Source of the DNA: Massilia agilis
GTDB lineage: Bacteria; Pseudomonadota; Gammaproteobacteria; Burkholderiales; Burkholderiaceae_D
Direction: 5' to 3'
Assembly (NCBI RefSeq): GCF_024756255.1
Contig: NZ_JANUHB010000006.1
Span: 1 to 64,000, forward strand
DNA: 64,000 bases
The translations under genes were made by a program, and so were the position numbers. The notes under the pieces were generated by a model. That model was not told where the DNA came from and made no database searches. It saw only the letters and a program-made list of their open reading frames with translations. Shown here piece after piece: positions 53,195-61,492 of this stretch; position 1 is the first letter of the stretch, and each line of letters begins with the position of its first letter.

Positions 53195-53230
53195 CGTAGG
53201 GTGGGCAGCTCGTCTGCCCACGCGTCCAAC
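53195..53230. repeat. Family B dispersed repeat, copy 5 (single unit)
   Basis: One hairpin unit CGTAGGGTGGGCAGCTCGTC then TGCCCACGCGTCCAAC, without a mirrored partner. It follows the PP2C-like gene stop by one base and may act as its transcription end. Confidence 0.8.
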
Positions 53231-53324
53231 CGGCCCAAGCGCCGTTAAGAAAATTGCAATTTGCGATACACTTGCCAGGCTGACCTGAACAGTGACCCGA
53301 ACCCGGACGTGAAAGGCCCGCGCC

Positions 53325-54563
53325 GTGACGACGACCACCGCGACACTGGAAGCGATTTACCACAACGACGCCCGCCGCGTCTTCGCGACCTTGGTGCGCC
53401 TGCTCGGCAGTTTCGACCTGGCCGAGGAAGCGCTGCACGACGCCTTCATCGCCGCCGCCGAAACCTGGCCGCGCGATGGCGTCCCCAATAACCCGTTCGC
53501 CTGGCTGGTCTCCGCAGGCCGCTTCAAGGCCATCGACCAGCTGCGCCGCCAGCGCCGCTTTACCGCGTGGGACGACGCGGCCGGCGTGGTCGAGAACCTC
53601 GCCGACGAGGCCCCCGGCCCGGGCGAGGCTACAGAACTCGAAGACGACCGCCTGCGCCTCATCTTCACCTGCTGCCACCCCAGCCTGTCCGAGGAAGCGC
53701 GCGTCGCCCTCACCCTGCGCGAAGTGTGCGGCCTTGCCACCGAGGAGATCGCGCATGCCTGCATGGTCGCCGCGCCCACGCTGGCGCAGCGCATCGTGCG
53801 CGCCAAGGCCAAGATCCGTGACGCCCGCATCCCCTACCAGGTGCCGGACACCGATGAACTGCCGGCGCGGCTGCAAAGCGTGCTGCGCGTGATCTACCTG
53901 GTGTTCAACGAAGGATATTCCGCCTCTTCCGGCGATACCGTCCTGCGCGCCGACCTGTCCACCGAGGCGATCCGCCTTGCGCGCCTGCTCGAGCAACTGC
54001 TGCCCGAGCCCGAAGTCTCTGGCCTCCTGGCGCTGATGCTGCTGCACGAGTCGCGCCGCGCCGCGCGCGTCTCGGCCGACGGCGACCTGATTCCCCTCGA
54101 CGAGCAGGACCGCAGCCTGTGGGACCGCGCCCTGATCGACGAAGGCTGCACGCGCGTGGAGCGCGCCTTGCTGTCGCGCCGCTTCGGCTCCTACACCTTG
54201 CAGGCCGCGATTGCCGCCGTCCACGCCGAGGCCGCGCAGGCGGGCGACACCGACTGGCGCCAGATCGCCGGCCTGTACGAGGTGCTGCTGCGCCATGAAC
54301 CAGCGCCGGTCATCGAACTGAACCATGCGGTGGCTGTTGCCATGCGCGACGGTCCGCAAGCTGGCTTGCCGCTGGTGGAAGCACTGCTTGCCAGCGAGCC
54401 GTTGCGCCAATACCACTTGGCCTGGGCCGCCAAGGCCGACCTGTGCCGGCGCCTGGGCGCGCACGCGGACGCCCGCGCCGCCTACGAACAGGCGCTGGCG
54501 CTGGCCCGCCAGGAGCCGGAACGCCGCTTCTTGCGCCGCCGGATCGAGCAATTCCGGGCATGA
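53325..54563 (+). CDS. ECF RNA polymerase sigma factor, ECF42 / DUF6596 type
   Basis: 412 residues from a GTG at 53325. Region 2 begins HNDARRVFATLVRLLGSFDL AEEALHDAF, region 4 has SEEARVALTLREVCGLATEE IAHACMV; a long C-terminal extension with the VFNEGYSASSGDTVLRADLS motif (DUF6596) and TPR-like helices follows. This is the ECF42 architecture, typically linked with DGPF/YciI proteins, and regulated through its own C-terminal domain rather than an anti-sigma factor. Here the next genes are a VOC protein, a DGPF protein and a DUF1428 protein, matching that pattern. Confidence 0.9.
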   Translation: MTTTTATLEAIYHNDARRVFATLVRLLGSFDLAEEALHDAFIAAAETWPRDGVPNNPFAWLVSAGRFKAIDQLRRQRRFTAWDDAAGVVENLADEAPGPGEATELEDDRLRLIFTCCHPSLSEEARVALTLREVCGLATEEIAHACMVAAPTLAQRIVRAKAKIRDARIPYQVPDTDELPARLQSVLRVIYLVFNEGYSASSGDTVLRADLSTEAIRLARLLEQLLPEPEVSGLLALMLLHESRRAARVSADGDLIPLDEQDRSLWDRALIDEGCTRVERALLSRRFGSYTLQAAIAAVHAEAAQAGDTDWRQIAGLYEVLLRHEPAPVIELNHAVAVAMRDGPQAGLPLVEALLASEPLRQYHLAWAAKADLCRRLGAHADARAAYEQALALARQEPERRFLRRRIEQFRA

Positions 54564-54667
54564 CGAAAAATTTGTGAGCGGGGCTGTCGAAACCGCCGCC
54601 CGCCCATTCGACTAAGGGATAAGGAACGCAATCGCTTCCCGATCAACCGCGAAAAGGAGACTAGACC

Positions 54668-55093
54668 ATGATGCAACCGATCCCGTACCTGGTATTCAAC
54701 GGAAACTGCGCCGAAGCGATGCGCTTTTATGAGCGTGTTCTCGATGGCAAGATCGAGACCACCATCCGCATGGCCGACATGCCCTGTCCGTCGGGGACGC
54801 CGGCCGGGCAAGGCGACCTGATCGCCCACATCCGCCTTGCGCTCGACAAGAACGGCAACATGCTGTTCGCCGGGGACTGCCCGCCATCGATGCCGTACGA
54901 GGGCATCAAAGGTGTCTCGTTCACGCTCAGCTACGACACTGTCGAACAGGCGCAGCGCATCTTTGCCGACCTGTCGGAGGGCGGGCAGATCACCATGCCG
55001 TTCGCGCCGGCGTTCTGGGCCCAGGGCTCGGGCATGGTCACGGACCGCTTTGGCGTGCCCTGGATCGTCAACGGTGCCCTGATCCAACACTGA
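54668..55093 (+). CDS. VOC family (PhnB-like) protein
   Basis: 141 residues. IPYLVFNGNCAEAMRFYERVLDG, SFTLSYDTVEQAQRIFADLS and MVTDRFGVPWIVNG are typical of the PhnB/3-demethylubiquinone-methyltransferase-like branch of the vicinal oxygen chelate fold. No substrate can be assigned. A rich AAAAGGAGACTAGACC ribosome binding site fixes the start. It lies 104 bp after the ECF42 gene and 21 bp before the DGPF gene; these are likely targets of the sigma factor. Confidence 0.9.
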   Translation: MMQPIPYLVFNGNCAEAMRFYERVLDGKIETTIRMADMPCPSGTPAGQGDLIAHIRLALDKNGNMLFAGDCPPSMPYEGIKGVSFTLSYDTVEQAQRIFADLSEGGQITMPFAPAFWAQGSGMVTDRFGVPWIVNGALIQH

Positions 55094-55114
55094 CCGCCTG
55101 CAAGGGAGAAGCCC

Positions 55115-55465
55115 ATGAAATATCTGTGTCTCGTCTATCTCGACCAGGAACACTGGAACGCATGCCCCGACGCCACCTGTGCCGCCTATGCGCAGCAATT
55201 GGTGGAGGGCCAGCGGCTGCTGGCGGCCGAGCCGCTCCACCCAGTCGCGAGCGCAACGACGGTCCGTGTGCGCAATGGCCAGGTAGCGCTCTACGACGGG
55301 CCGTTCGCCGAGACCAAGGAGCAGCTGGCGGGCTTCTACCTGGTGGACGCGGCCGACCTGAACGAAGCGATCCGGATCGCCAGCGGCATTCCGCCGGCCA
55401 AATACGGCAGCGTGGAAGTACGGCCGGTGCGCGAGCTGGCCGTGCCGCAGGACCAGGCTGCCTGA
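55115..55465 (+). CDS. YciI family DGPF-domain protein
   Basis: 116 residues. MKYLCLVYLDQEHW opens the YciI fold and YDGPFAETKEQLAGFYLVDA carries the DGPF motif that defines the partners of ECF42 sigma factors. The ferredoxin-like fold is thought to act as a small enzyme or binding protein; its biochemical role is unknown. CAAGGGAG precedes the ATG. Same operon as the VOC protein. Confidence 0.92.
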   Translation: MKYLCLVYLDQEHWNACPDATCAAYAQQLVEGQRLLAAEPLHPVASATTVRVRNGQVALYDGPFAETKEQLAGFYLVDAADLNEAIRIASGIPPAKYGSVEVRPVRELAVPQDQAA

Positions 55466-55533
55466 AGCACCTAAGGCCGGCGCCTGCCGGCCAAGCATCA
55501 GGTCACAAGCTGGAACTTTCCGAGGAGACTGAG

Positions 55534-55893
55534 ATGGCTTATGTAGATGGATTCGTGGTGCCGGTTCCCAAGAACAACCTGGACAAATACCGGGAGCTTG
55601 CCACGCTGGTGGGCAAGATCTACCGCGAACACGGCGCCTTGCAGTTCCGTGAATGCATCGCTGACGACGTCAAGTCTGGCAAGCTGACCTCGTTCCCTCA
55701 GAGCGTGAACCTCGAGGAGGGCGAAACCGTGTTTTTCGCGTGGATCATGTACGAGTCGCGTGCCCACCGCGACGAAGTCAACGAAAAAGTCATGAAGGAT
55801 CCGCGCTCGGCCGAGATGGCCAAGCCCGAGAACAGGCCCTTCGATGGCAAGCGCATGATCTTCGGCGGTTTCGAGATGGTGATCGACCTTTGA
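55534..55893 (+). CDS. DUF1428 family protein
   Basis: 119 residues: MAYVDGFVVPVPKNNLDKYR, FRECIADDVKSGKLTSFPQ, ETVFFAWIMYESRAHRDEVN and FDGKRMIFGGFEMVIDL span the whole DUF1428 domain (dimeric alpha-beta barrel). Function unknown; it frequently joins ECF42/DGPF clusters. CGAGGAGACTGAG fits as ribosome binding site. Last gene of the ECF42 module. Confidence 0.92.
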   Translation: MAYVDGFVVPVPKNNLDKYRELATLVGKIYREHGALQFRECIADDVKSGKLTSFPQSVNLEEGETVFFAWIMYESRAHRDEVNEKVMKDPRSAEMAKPENRPFDGKRMIFGGFEMVIDL

Positions 55894-55961
55894 GCCGCAC
55901 CGAGGTGTGTAAGGTTCAGGCGGATTACCGTCAGCTGTAGGGCTTGCTGACCCGTGTTTCT

Positions 55962-56038
55962 CGTAGGGTGGGCTCTTGAGCCCACGCGGGTAGTCACGCG
56001 GCGCGTATCACCGCGTGGGCACAAGTGCCCACCCTACG
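55962..56038. repeat. Family B dispersed inverted repeat, copy 6
   Basis: CGTAGGGTGGGCTCTTGAGC then CCACGCGG at the left, mirrored by CCGCGTGGGCACAAGTGCCC then ACCCTACG at the right. The stop codon and last residues of the GNAT gene (56008 onward) lie inside the right unit. Confidence 0.9.
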
Positions 56039-56457
56039 CGGGTGAGCGAATAGGCGACATCGGAAGCGCCCGCAGCCTGGCGCACCCAGCCCTGCGCCGC
56101 ATAAAAACGATCCGCGCGTGTGTTGGCGGCCGTCGTCAGCTCGACGCGCTCGTGGCCAATGCTGAACAACCAATCCACCGCCAGGCCAAGCAAGGTTTTG
56201 CCGAGACCTTGCCCTTCATGGTCCGGCCGCACGAACAAGGCCCAGATCGACGCGTTTGTGCTGTTTGCGTAGCAAAAAGCGACGATCTCGCCGTTGCTTT
56301 CCGCGACCCATCCACGGCCTGACCTGTCCAAAAAATCTTCGTACATCGCATTGGTGATGCTTGTCGGGTCGGACAACACATTTTCCGCGACAGACAGGCG
56401 TATCCGCGACATGGCCGGAATATCGGAACTGCCAGCCTGCCTGAAGAGATAGGTCAT
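56008..56457 (-). CDS. GNAT family N-acetyltransferase
   Basis: 149 residues. The acetyl-CoA loop is IWALFVRPDHEGQGLGKTLL; MTYLFRQAGSSDIPAMSRIR and ERVELTTAANTRADRFYAAQ complete the fold. Substrate unknown. The last nine residues, VGWALVPTR, are encoded by repeat B6, so the original C-terminus was replaced or extended by repeat DNA. Confidence 0.88.
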   Translation of the reverse strand: MTYLFRQAGSSDIPAMSRIRLSVAENVLSDPTSITNAMYEDFLDRSGRGWVAESNGEIVAFCYANSTNASIWALFVRPDHEGQGLGKTLLGLAVDWLFSIGHERVELTTAANTRADRFYAAQGWVRQAAGASDVAYSLTRVGWALVPTR

Positions 56458-56682
56458 GTTTGGACGCCTTGGGAGTAGATTGGCTTACGGAGCCAAAATT
56501 GTACTGTCACCACGGACGGCGCGTTTTGCCGGTCGAATTTGATCGAAATTCTCCCAAATGTGTTCGCGAGCGTACTGCCGACAGATGCCCACAAATATTA
56601 ACTTGACGACAAGTAGGACGTAGTCGATGATTGCCGGGCGGCACGGCATGGCGCCGCTGCCATCGATCCTGGAGACGACACA

Positions 56683-57465
56683 ATGAAACGGTTCATCCTG
56701 GCCGCCGGCTTGCTGGCGGGCGCCCTGGCCGGCCTCGCGCAGGCCGCCGACAAGGCCGACGATGCCCAGCTGCGCACGGCCATCGCAGGCAGCCACCGGA
56801 GTAGCACCAACGTGGCGCGCGATACTTGGCGCCATCCTTACGAAACGCTCACTTTCTTCGGCATCAAGCCGACCATGACGGTAGTCGAATTGCTGCCGGA
56901 AGGCGGCTGGTACACCGAGATCCTGGCGCCCTACCTGCGCCAGGACGGCAAGCTGATCAGTGCCGGCCTCATATCCAGGACCTTGCTGGAGTCCAACCCT
57001 GCGGTCTATGACAAGGTCGTGCGGGGCGCCTTCAATCCGTCAAAGGCCATCTACAACTTCGCCCCGCCAAACAGCGTCGACATGGTGCTCACCTTCCGCA
57101 ACGTGCACAACTTCGTCGAGCTGGGCGACGACAAGGTCAAGGACATGTTCAAGGCGCTGTACACCAGCCTGAAGCCGGGCGGCGTGCTGGGCGTGACCGA
57201 CCACCGCCTGCCAGAATCCATGCCGCAAGATGCCACGGCCACGAGCGGCTACGTCCACGAGTCGTATGTGATCAAGATGGCCGAGAGCGCCGGCTTCAAG
57301 CTGGCCGGCAAATCCGAGATCAACGCCAATCCAAAGGACAAGGCCGACCACAAGGGCGGCGTGTGGGCGCTGCCGCCGACCCTGACCAACGCCGCACTTG
57401 ACCGCGACAAGTACCAGGCCATCGGCGAGAGCGACCGCATGACGCTCAAGTTCGTGAAGCCATAA
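56683..57465 (+). CDS. exported class I SAM-dependent methyltransferase-like protein
   Basis: 260 residues. MKRFILAAGLLAGALAGLAQ followed by AADKAD is a clear signal peptide. The mature part has a methyltransferase-like core: MTVVELLPEGGWYTEILAPY in place of the SAM-binding glycine loop, DMVLTFRNVHNFV and SLKPGGVLGVTDHR. Members of this group (COG4798 type) are predicted periplasmic methyltransferases; SAM is not known to be abundant there, so the role is puzzling. GGAGACGACACA precedes the ATG. Monocistronic. Confidence 0.82.
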   Translation: MKRFILAAGLLAGALAGLAQAADKADDAQLRTAIAGSHRSSTNVARDTWRHPYETLTFFGIKPTMTVVELLPEGGWYTEILAPYLRQDGKLISAGLISRTLLESNPAVYDKVVRGAFNPSKAIYNFAPPNSVDMVLTFRNVHNFVELGDDKVKDMFKALYTSLKPGGVLGVTDHRLPESMPQDATATSGYVHESYVIKMAESAGFKLAGKSEINANPKDKADHKGGVWALPPTLTNAALDRDKYQAIGESDRMTLKFVKP

Positions 57466-57962
57466 ACGGCCGGTGCTCGCCGCGGCCAATGTAACGCCGG
57501 GCGAGTATTTGTGCATTCTTGATGCGGTATCGCGCGTAGTCGTGGCCGAAGCTTCCCTATCGGAGCGGACGTCCCTCATGAACTCATCAAGAACAGGGTC
57601 AAGCACATGAATTGCGAACTCTTGGCGAACATCGTGCCGGTGACCGTTCGTGACTTTTCATCTTCCGTAAGCTGTAATGCTGAGTCTGAAAGGCCGAGTT
57701 CGGCCAAAAGCATCACCTGTAAGGACGCGAACGTTGGATCCCGGAAAGTTATTGAATCGAATGGTGGCGTATTTGAACGCATTACCTTCGACGAAGGGCA
57801 ACTGGCGCGTCGCTATTGGATAAAGATTGGTTAGACGCGTTGTGGTCCCCGGACGAAGGACCGCAACGGGTCGGTACAGCCGATCGTCTCAGGCTGCTAT
57901 CGGCCAGAAGCGGACTTACGTCGAGAATGGATTGTTGTCTGAACTCAGCCATATGCATCGCT
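57466..57962. other. 497-bp lower-GC stretch with only unconvincing small ORFs
   Basis: Short frames occur on both strands (for example 57607-57834 on plus and 57576-57782 on minus), but none has a good ribosome binding site or recognisable protein features. Base composition is visibly less GC-rich than the flanks. It may be decayed or imported DNA. Confidence 0.45.
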
Positions 57963-58247
57963 ATGAACCCATCCTTGTCCATCGCCGCAAACGGGCACGT
58001 AACTCTCGACTTCGGCGATTATGATTCCGTGGCATACCAGCAGGTATGCGCCAAACTTGAAAACGAACTCGGATTTTCTAGGCGCGGGGTCACTGTCGCT
58101 GGACCCGATGAAGGCATAAGTCCGTCGTTCTTACGTGCCGAGCTTGTGATTTCCGCCGGGTGGGACAACTGGAGCGGTAGCTATCTGCTTGCGAATTCAG
58201 ACGCAGGCGACGCGATACTCCGGCGCTTGTACGCTGAACTTACGTAG
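57963..58247 (+). CDS. small hypothetical protein in a lower-GC patch
   Basis: 94 residues from ATG 57963: MNPSLSIAANGHVTLDFGDY, with LENELGFSRRGVTVAG and LVISAGWDNWSGSYLL downstream. The composition looks like a folded alpha/beta protein, possibly of the small immunity-protein kind, but I recognise no family. A TTG at 57816 would give a longer frame whose extra N-terminus is Cys-rich and unlikely. No convincing ribosome binding site. May be a remnant of a larger gene or a transferred gene. Confidence 0.4.
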   Translation: MNPSLSIAANGHVTLDFGDYDSVAYQQVCAKLENELGFSRRGVTVAGPDEGISPSFLRAELVISAGWDNWSGSYLLANSDAGDAILRRLYAELT

Positions 58248-58499
58248 AAAATTGCGAGACGAAAACCTCTCGCTACAGCTTACTTCTGACGTTAGCCGAC
58301 GTGTCCACTTCGGGTCGATAGCGGACGTAAACAGCCTCAGTCCGAGTATTCGATGGCCGGATGTGTCACGCGTGTGCCTCGGTCGATGGTCTTCCGTCGT
58401 TGAGCGAACTCTTGGCTGGCTTCGTCGCTTCCAGAGATTGCTCGTTCGCGCTGAACGACGAGGCGAAAGGTTTTGTTAGGCCGGCGGAGCAGCCAGCCG

Positions 58500-59975
58500 T
58501 CAATGGTTGACTGCCACCGTGGTTTCCGCAGTCCCCGAGCGCGCCACCCAGTCGATCAGCGCATCCAGCACCGCGCGGCCCTTGCCATTCTTCACCAGCT
58601 CGCTGTTGACCATGCCGACCACGACACACGTGCGCCCGCTGGCATCCGGCACATAGCCCGCGACCGCCGCCACATTGCTCAGGCTGCCCGTCTTCAGGCG
58701 CGCATGGCCGGCCGCCGGGCTGTCCTTCAGGCGCCGGCGCATGGTGCCGTCCACCGCCACGATCGGCAGGCTGGCCTGGAACTCGGGCGCCCAGTTGCTG
58801 GCCAGGCCTGCCTTGAGCAGCCCGCCCATCTGCTGCGGGCTGATCCGTTCAAGGCGCGACAGTCCCGAGCCGTTTTCCAGCACCAAGCCGCTGTCGTCGA
58901 TCTGGTGCGCGCGCATCCAGTTGCGCACCGCCTGGTCGGCCCGGGTGTAGGTGGTGTCAGGACTCGGCGGCAGGGGATGGCTGCCCAGCAGCGGGTCGGC
59001 TTCCAGGCTGCCCAGGCTCAGGAACACGGTGCGCGCCAGCGTGTTGTCGGATGGCTTGTTGATGTCGCGCACCAGCTCCGGCAGCGGCCGGGAAGTGTGC
59101 GCCGCCAGCAGCTGCGCGTCTGGCGGCGCCGCGCCTTCGACGGTCTCGCCGCTGATGGTGCCGCCCAGCTGCTTCCACTTCAGCCGGAACAGCCGGTCCA
59201 GGTAGTCGTTGCGGTCCACCACGTTGATGCTGTTGTCCGCCACGCAATCGCGCGGGAAGGTCCCGTGCAGCACCACCTTGATGCGGCCGCTCTTGTCGCG
59301 CAGCGCCTCGGGCAGCTTCCAGCCGTCTTCCCATTTCTTGCACTCGCCGTCCACGAGCACCATGTCCGAACCGATCGACACCTTCTCCAGCGTCGGCTGC
59401 ATCTCCAGCTTGATCCGCTTGGCGGTCGAGCGCATGTCGATCTGCAGCATGTTCTTGTTGATCATCAGCGCGTCCGGAATGACGTTGTAATACGCCTCCG
59501 GCGACTCGTCGAATGGCGGTACGCCCACATCGCTGCGCGCCGGGTTGAACAGCTGGCGGTCCAGCACCAGCTTGCCGGCGATCTTGCGGATGCCCTGGTA
59601 GCGCAGCGCGCGCAGCATGTTCTCCAGCGCCTCGCTCGAAAAGTCCATGTCGGCGCCGCCCTTGAGCACCAGGTCGCCCTTGAGCACGCCGTTCTTGACC
59701 TCGCCATTGCTGCGCAGCTCGGTGCGGCCGCGGAATACCGGCCCCAGCTGTTCCAGGCCGACCATCGTCGTGACCAGTTTCATGGTCGAGGCCGGCTGCA
59801 TCGGCTGCGTGACTTGGTGCGCCAGCACCACGGTATCGCCGCGGAGGACCAGCGCGCCGAGCGCCGCTTCCGGGATGCCATTGTCGGCAAGCACGCGGGC
59901 AACGGGTTCCGGCAACTGGGCGTGCGCGGGCAGCCAGGCGACAAAGGCGGCGGCGATGACGAGGCGACGTAGCAT
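58500..59975 (-). CDS. dacB: D-alanyl-D-alanine carboxypeptidase/endopeptidase PBP4
   Basis: 491 residues. Signal peptide MLRRLVIAAAFVAWLPAHA, then the peptidase S13 domain: PASTMKL with the nucleophile Ser63 and Lys66, SDN in DINKPSDNTLAR, and KTGS in HARLKTGSLSNV. A large inserted domain between the first two motifs is typical of PBP4. It trims D-Ala from pentapeptides and cleaves DD-crosslinks in the periplasm. It follows the spmAB-like gene by eight bp in the same direction, so both come from one mRNA. Confidence 0.94.
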   Translation of the reverse strand: MLRRLVIAAAFVAWLPAHAQLPEPVARVLADNGIPEAALGALVLRGDTVVLAHQVTQPMQPASTMKLVTTMVGLEQLGPVFRGRTELRSNGEVKNGVLKGDLVLKGGADMDFSSEALENMLRALRYQGIRKIAGKLVLDRQLFNPARSDVGVPPFDESPEAYYNVIPDALMINKNMLQIDMRSTAKRIKLEMQPTLEKVSIGSDMVLVDGECKKWEDGWKLPEALRDKSGRIKVVLHGTFPRDCVADNSINVVDRNDYLDRLFRLKWKQLGGTISGETVEGAAPPDAQLLAAHTSRPLPELVRDINKPSDNTLARTVFLSLGSLEADPLLGSHPLPPSPDTTYTRADQAVRNWMRAHQIDDSGLVLENGSGLSRLERISPQQMGGLLKAGLASNWAPEFQASLPIVAVDGTMRRRLKDSPAAGHARLKTGSLSNVAAVAGYVPDASGRTCVVVGMVNSELVKNGKGRAVLDALIDWVARSGTAETTVAVNH

Positions 59976-59983
59976 GGTGTTCC

Positions 59984-61222
59984 TTAACCGAAGAAGAGAT
60001 AGGCGACGCCGATGGCGCCAATGATGCCGGCAAAGTCGGCGATCAGTCCACAGGAAATGGCATAGCGTGCATTCTTGATGCCCACCGAACCGAAGTACAG
60101 CGCCACGATGTAGAACGTGGTGTCGGTCGAGCCCTGGAAGATGCAGGCCAGGCGGCCGACGAAGGAATCCGGGCCGTAGGTTTTCATGGCGTCGATCATC
60201 ATCGCGCGCGAGCCGCTGCCGGACAAGGGCTTCATCAGCGCGGTGGGCAGCGCCGGCGTGAACTCGGTGGACAGGCCGAGCTGGCCCAGCACCCAGTCGA
60301 AGCCGCTGACGATAAAGCCGAGCACGCCCGAGTTGCGGATCACCGAGATCGCCACCAGCATGCCGACCAGGTAGGGGATGATGGTGAGCGAAGTCTGGAT
60401 GCCGCCCTTGGCGCCCTCGATGAAGGATTCGTACACGTTGACCTTCTTGCGCAGCGCGCCGCCGATGAAGGACACGATGATGAGCAGCAGGATCAGGTTG
60501 CTCGCCACGCGCGAGCCCAGTTCAATTTCCGGCTTGGTCAGGAAATTGGTCATGTACCAGACCAAGAGGCCAATCGCCGCCGTGATGCCGCCCAGCCAGC
60601 CGATGACGACGCGGTCGAACAAATTGATCTTCTGGCGAATCGACACGGCAATGATCCCGGCCAGCGCCGAGATGAAGGTGCCGATCATGCACGGGATAAA
60701 GATATCCGACGGGTCCTTGGCGCCCAGGATCGCGCGCTGCGCCATGATGGCCAGCGGAATCAGCGTCAGGCCCGAGGTGTGCAGCACCAGGAACATGATC
60801 TGCGGGTTGCTGGCCTCGTCCTTGTTCGGGTTCAGCGACTGCAGGCTCTCCATCGCCTTCAGCCCGAACGGCGTGGCCGCGTTGTCCAGGCCCAGCAGGT
60901 TGGCCGAGAAGTTCATCACCATGTGGCCGGTGGCCGGGTGATCCTTTGGCACATCCGGGAAGATGCGCGAGAAGAACGGCGAGATGATCCGCGCCAGAAA
61001 GCCGACCGCGCCGGCCTTTTCGCCCACGTTCATCAATCCCAGCCACAGCGTCATCACGCCGGCCAGCGGCAGCGCAATATCCATCACTGCCAGCTTGGCC
61101 GAGTCGAAGGTGCCGTCGATGATCTTCTTGAAGATCTCGGTGTCGCCGAGGAACAGCCACTGCGCGAAAGCGGCGGCGAAGCCGACCAGGAAGAAACCGG
61201 ACCAGATGTAATTTAATGCCAT
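59984..61222 (-). CDS. fused spore maturation SpmA-SpmB-like membrane protein
   Basis: 412 residues, two nucleoside-recognition (Gate) domains in tandem. The first half (about 1-200; GVMTLWLGLMNVGEKAG, HMVMNFSANLLGLDNAATPF) matches SpmA; the second (about 240-412; FIEGAKGGIQTSLTIIPYLV, PLSGSGSRAMMIDAMKTYGPDS) matches SpmB. In Bacillus these affect spore core dehydration and lie next to the PBP gene dacB. Here a non-sporulating Gram-negative has them fused and again upstream of a dacB. Function in these bacteria unknown; transport of a small solute or wall metabolite is plausible. Confidence 0.88.
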   Translation of the reverse strand: MALNYIWSGFFLVGFAAAFAQWLFLGDTEIFKKIIDGTFDSAKLAVMDIALPLAGVMTLWLGLMNVGEKAGAVGFLARIISPFFSRIFPDVPKDHPATGHMVMNFSANLLGLDNAATPFGLKAMESLQSLNPNKDEASNPQIMFLVLHTSGLTLIPLAIMAQRAILGAKDPSDIFIPCMIGTFISALAGIIAVSIRQKINLFDRVVIGWLGGITAAIGLLVWYMTNFLTKPEIELGSRVASNLILLLIIVSFIGGALRKKVNVYESFIEGAKGGIQTSLTIIPYLVGMLVAISVIRNSGVLGFIVSGFDWVLGQLGLSTEFTPALPTALMKPLSGSGSRAMMIDAMKTYGPDSFVGRLACIFQGSTDTTFYIVALYFGSVGIKNARYAISCGLIADFAGIIGAIGVAYLFFG

Positions 61223-61390
61223 TGAAATTCCCGCTGATGACGTGCCAGATGCCTGACGGCACGATTGTGCAGCGGAGAGTATAGGCTGAGAGCAATCGCC
61301 AAGGATGAAAGAATGCACCCGCGCCATGCAAAAAAGTTATGAGCGATATTTCTTTTATTGCCGTCATGAAGCGCTGCGCCTATGATTCAA

Positions 61391-61474
61391 CGTCGTTCCG
61401 GCGCAAGCCGGAACCCATGCTGAGTTTGCGTTCCTGCACAGTCAGCATGGGTCCCGGCGCTCGCCGGGACGACG
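61391..61474. repeat. Family A dispersed inverted repeat, copy 7
   Basis: CGTCGTTCCGGCGCAAGCCG then GAACCCATGCTGAG, a short spacer, and GTCAGCATGGGTCCCGGCGC then TCGCCGGGACGACG. It lies in the 270-bp divergent gap between the spmAB-like gene and the peptide-binding protein. Confidence 0.9.
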
Positions 61475-61492
61475 CTCTAAAACTGCCCACTC

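Noticed and set aside
57830..58481. Possible integron cassette: GTTAGAC near 57830 and GTTAGGC at 58475, about 645 bp apart
   Set aside because: No matching RYYYAAC partner or foldable attC hairpin was found at either end, and there is no integrase in the window.
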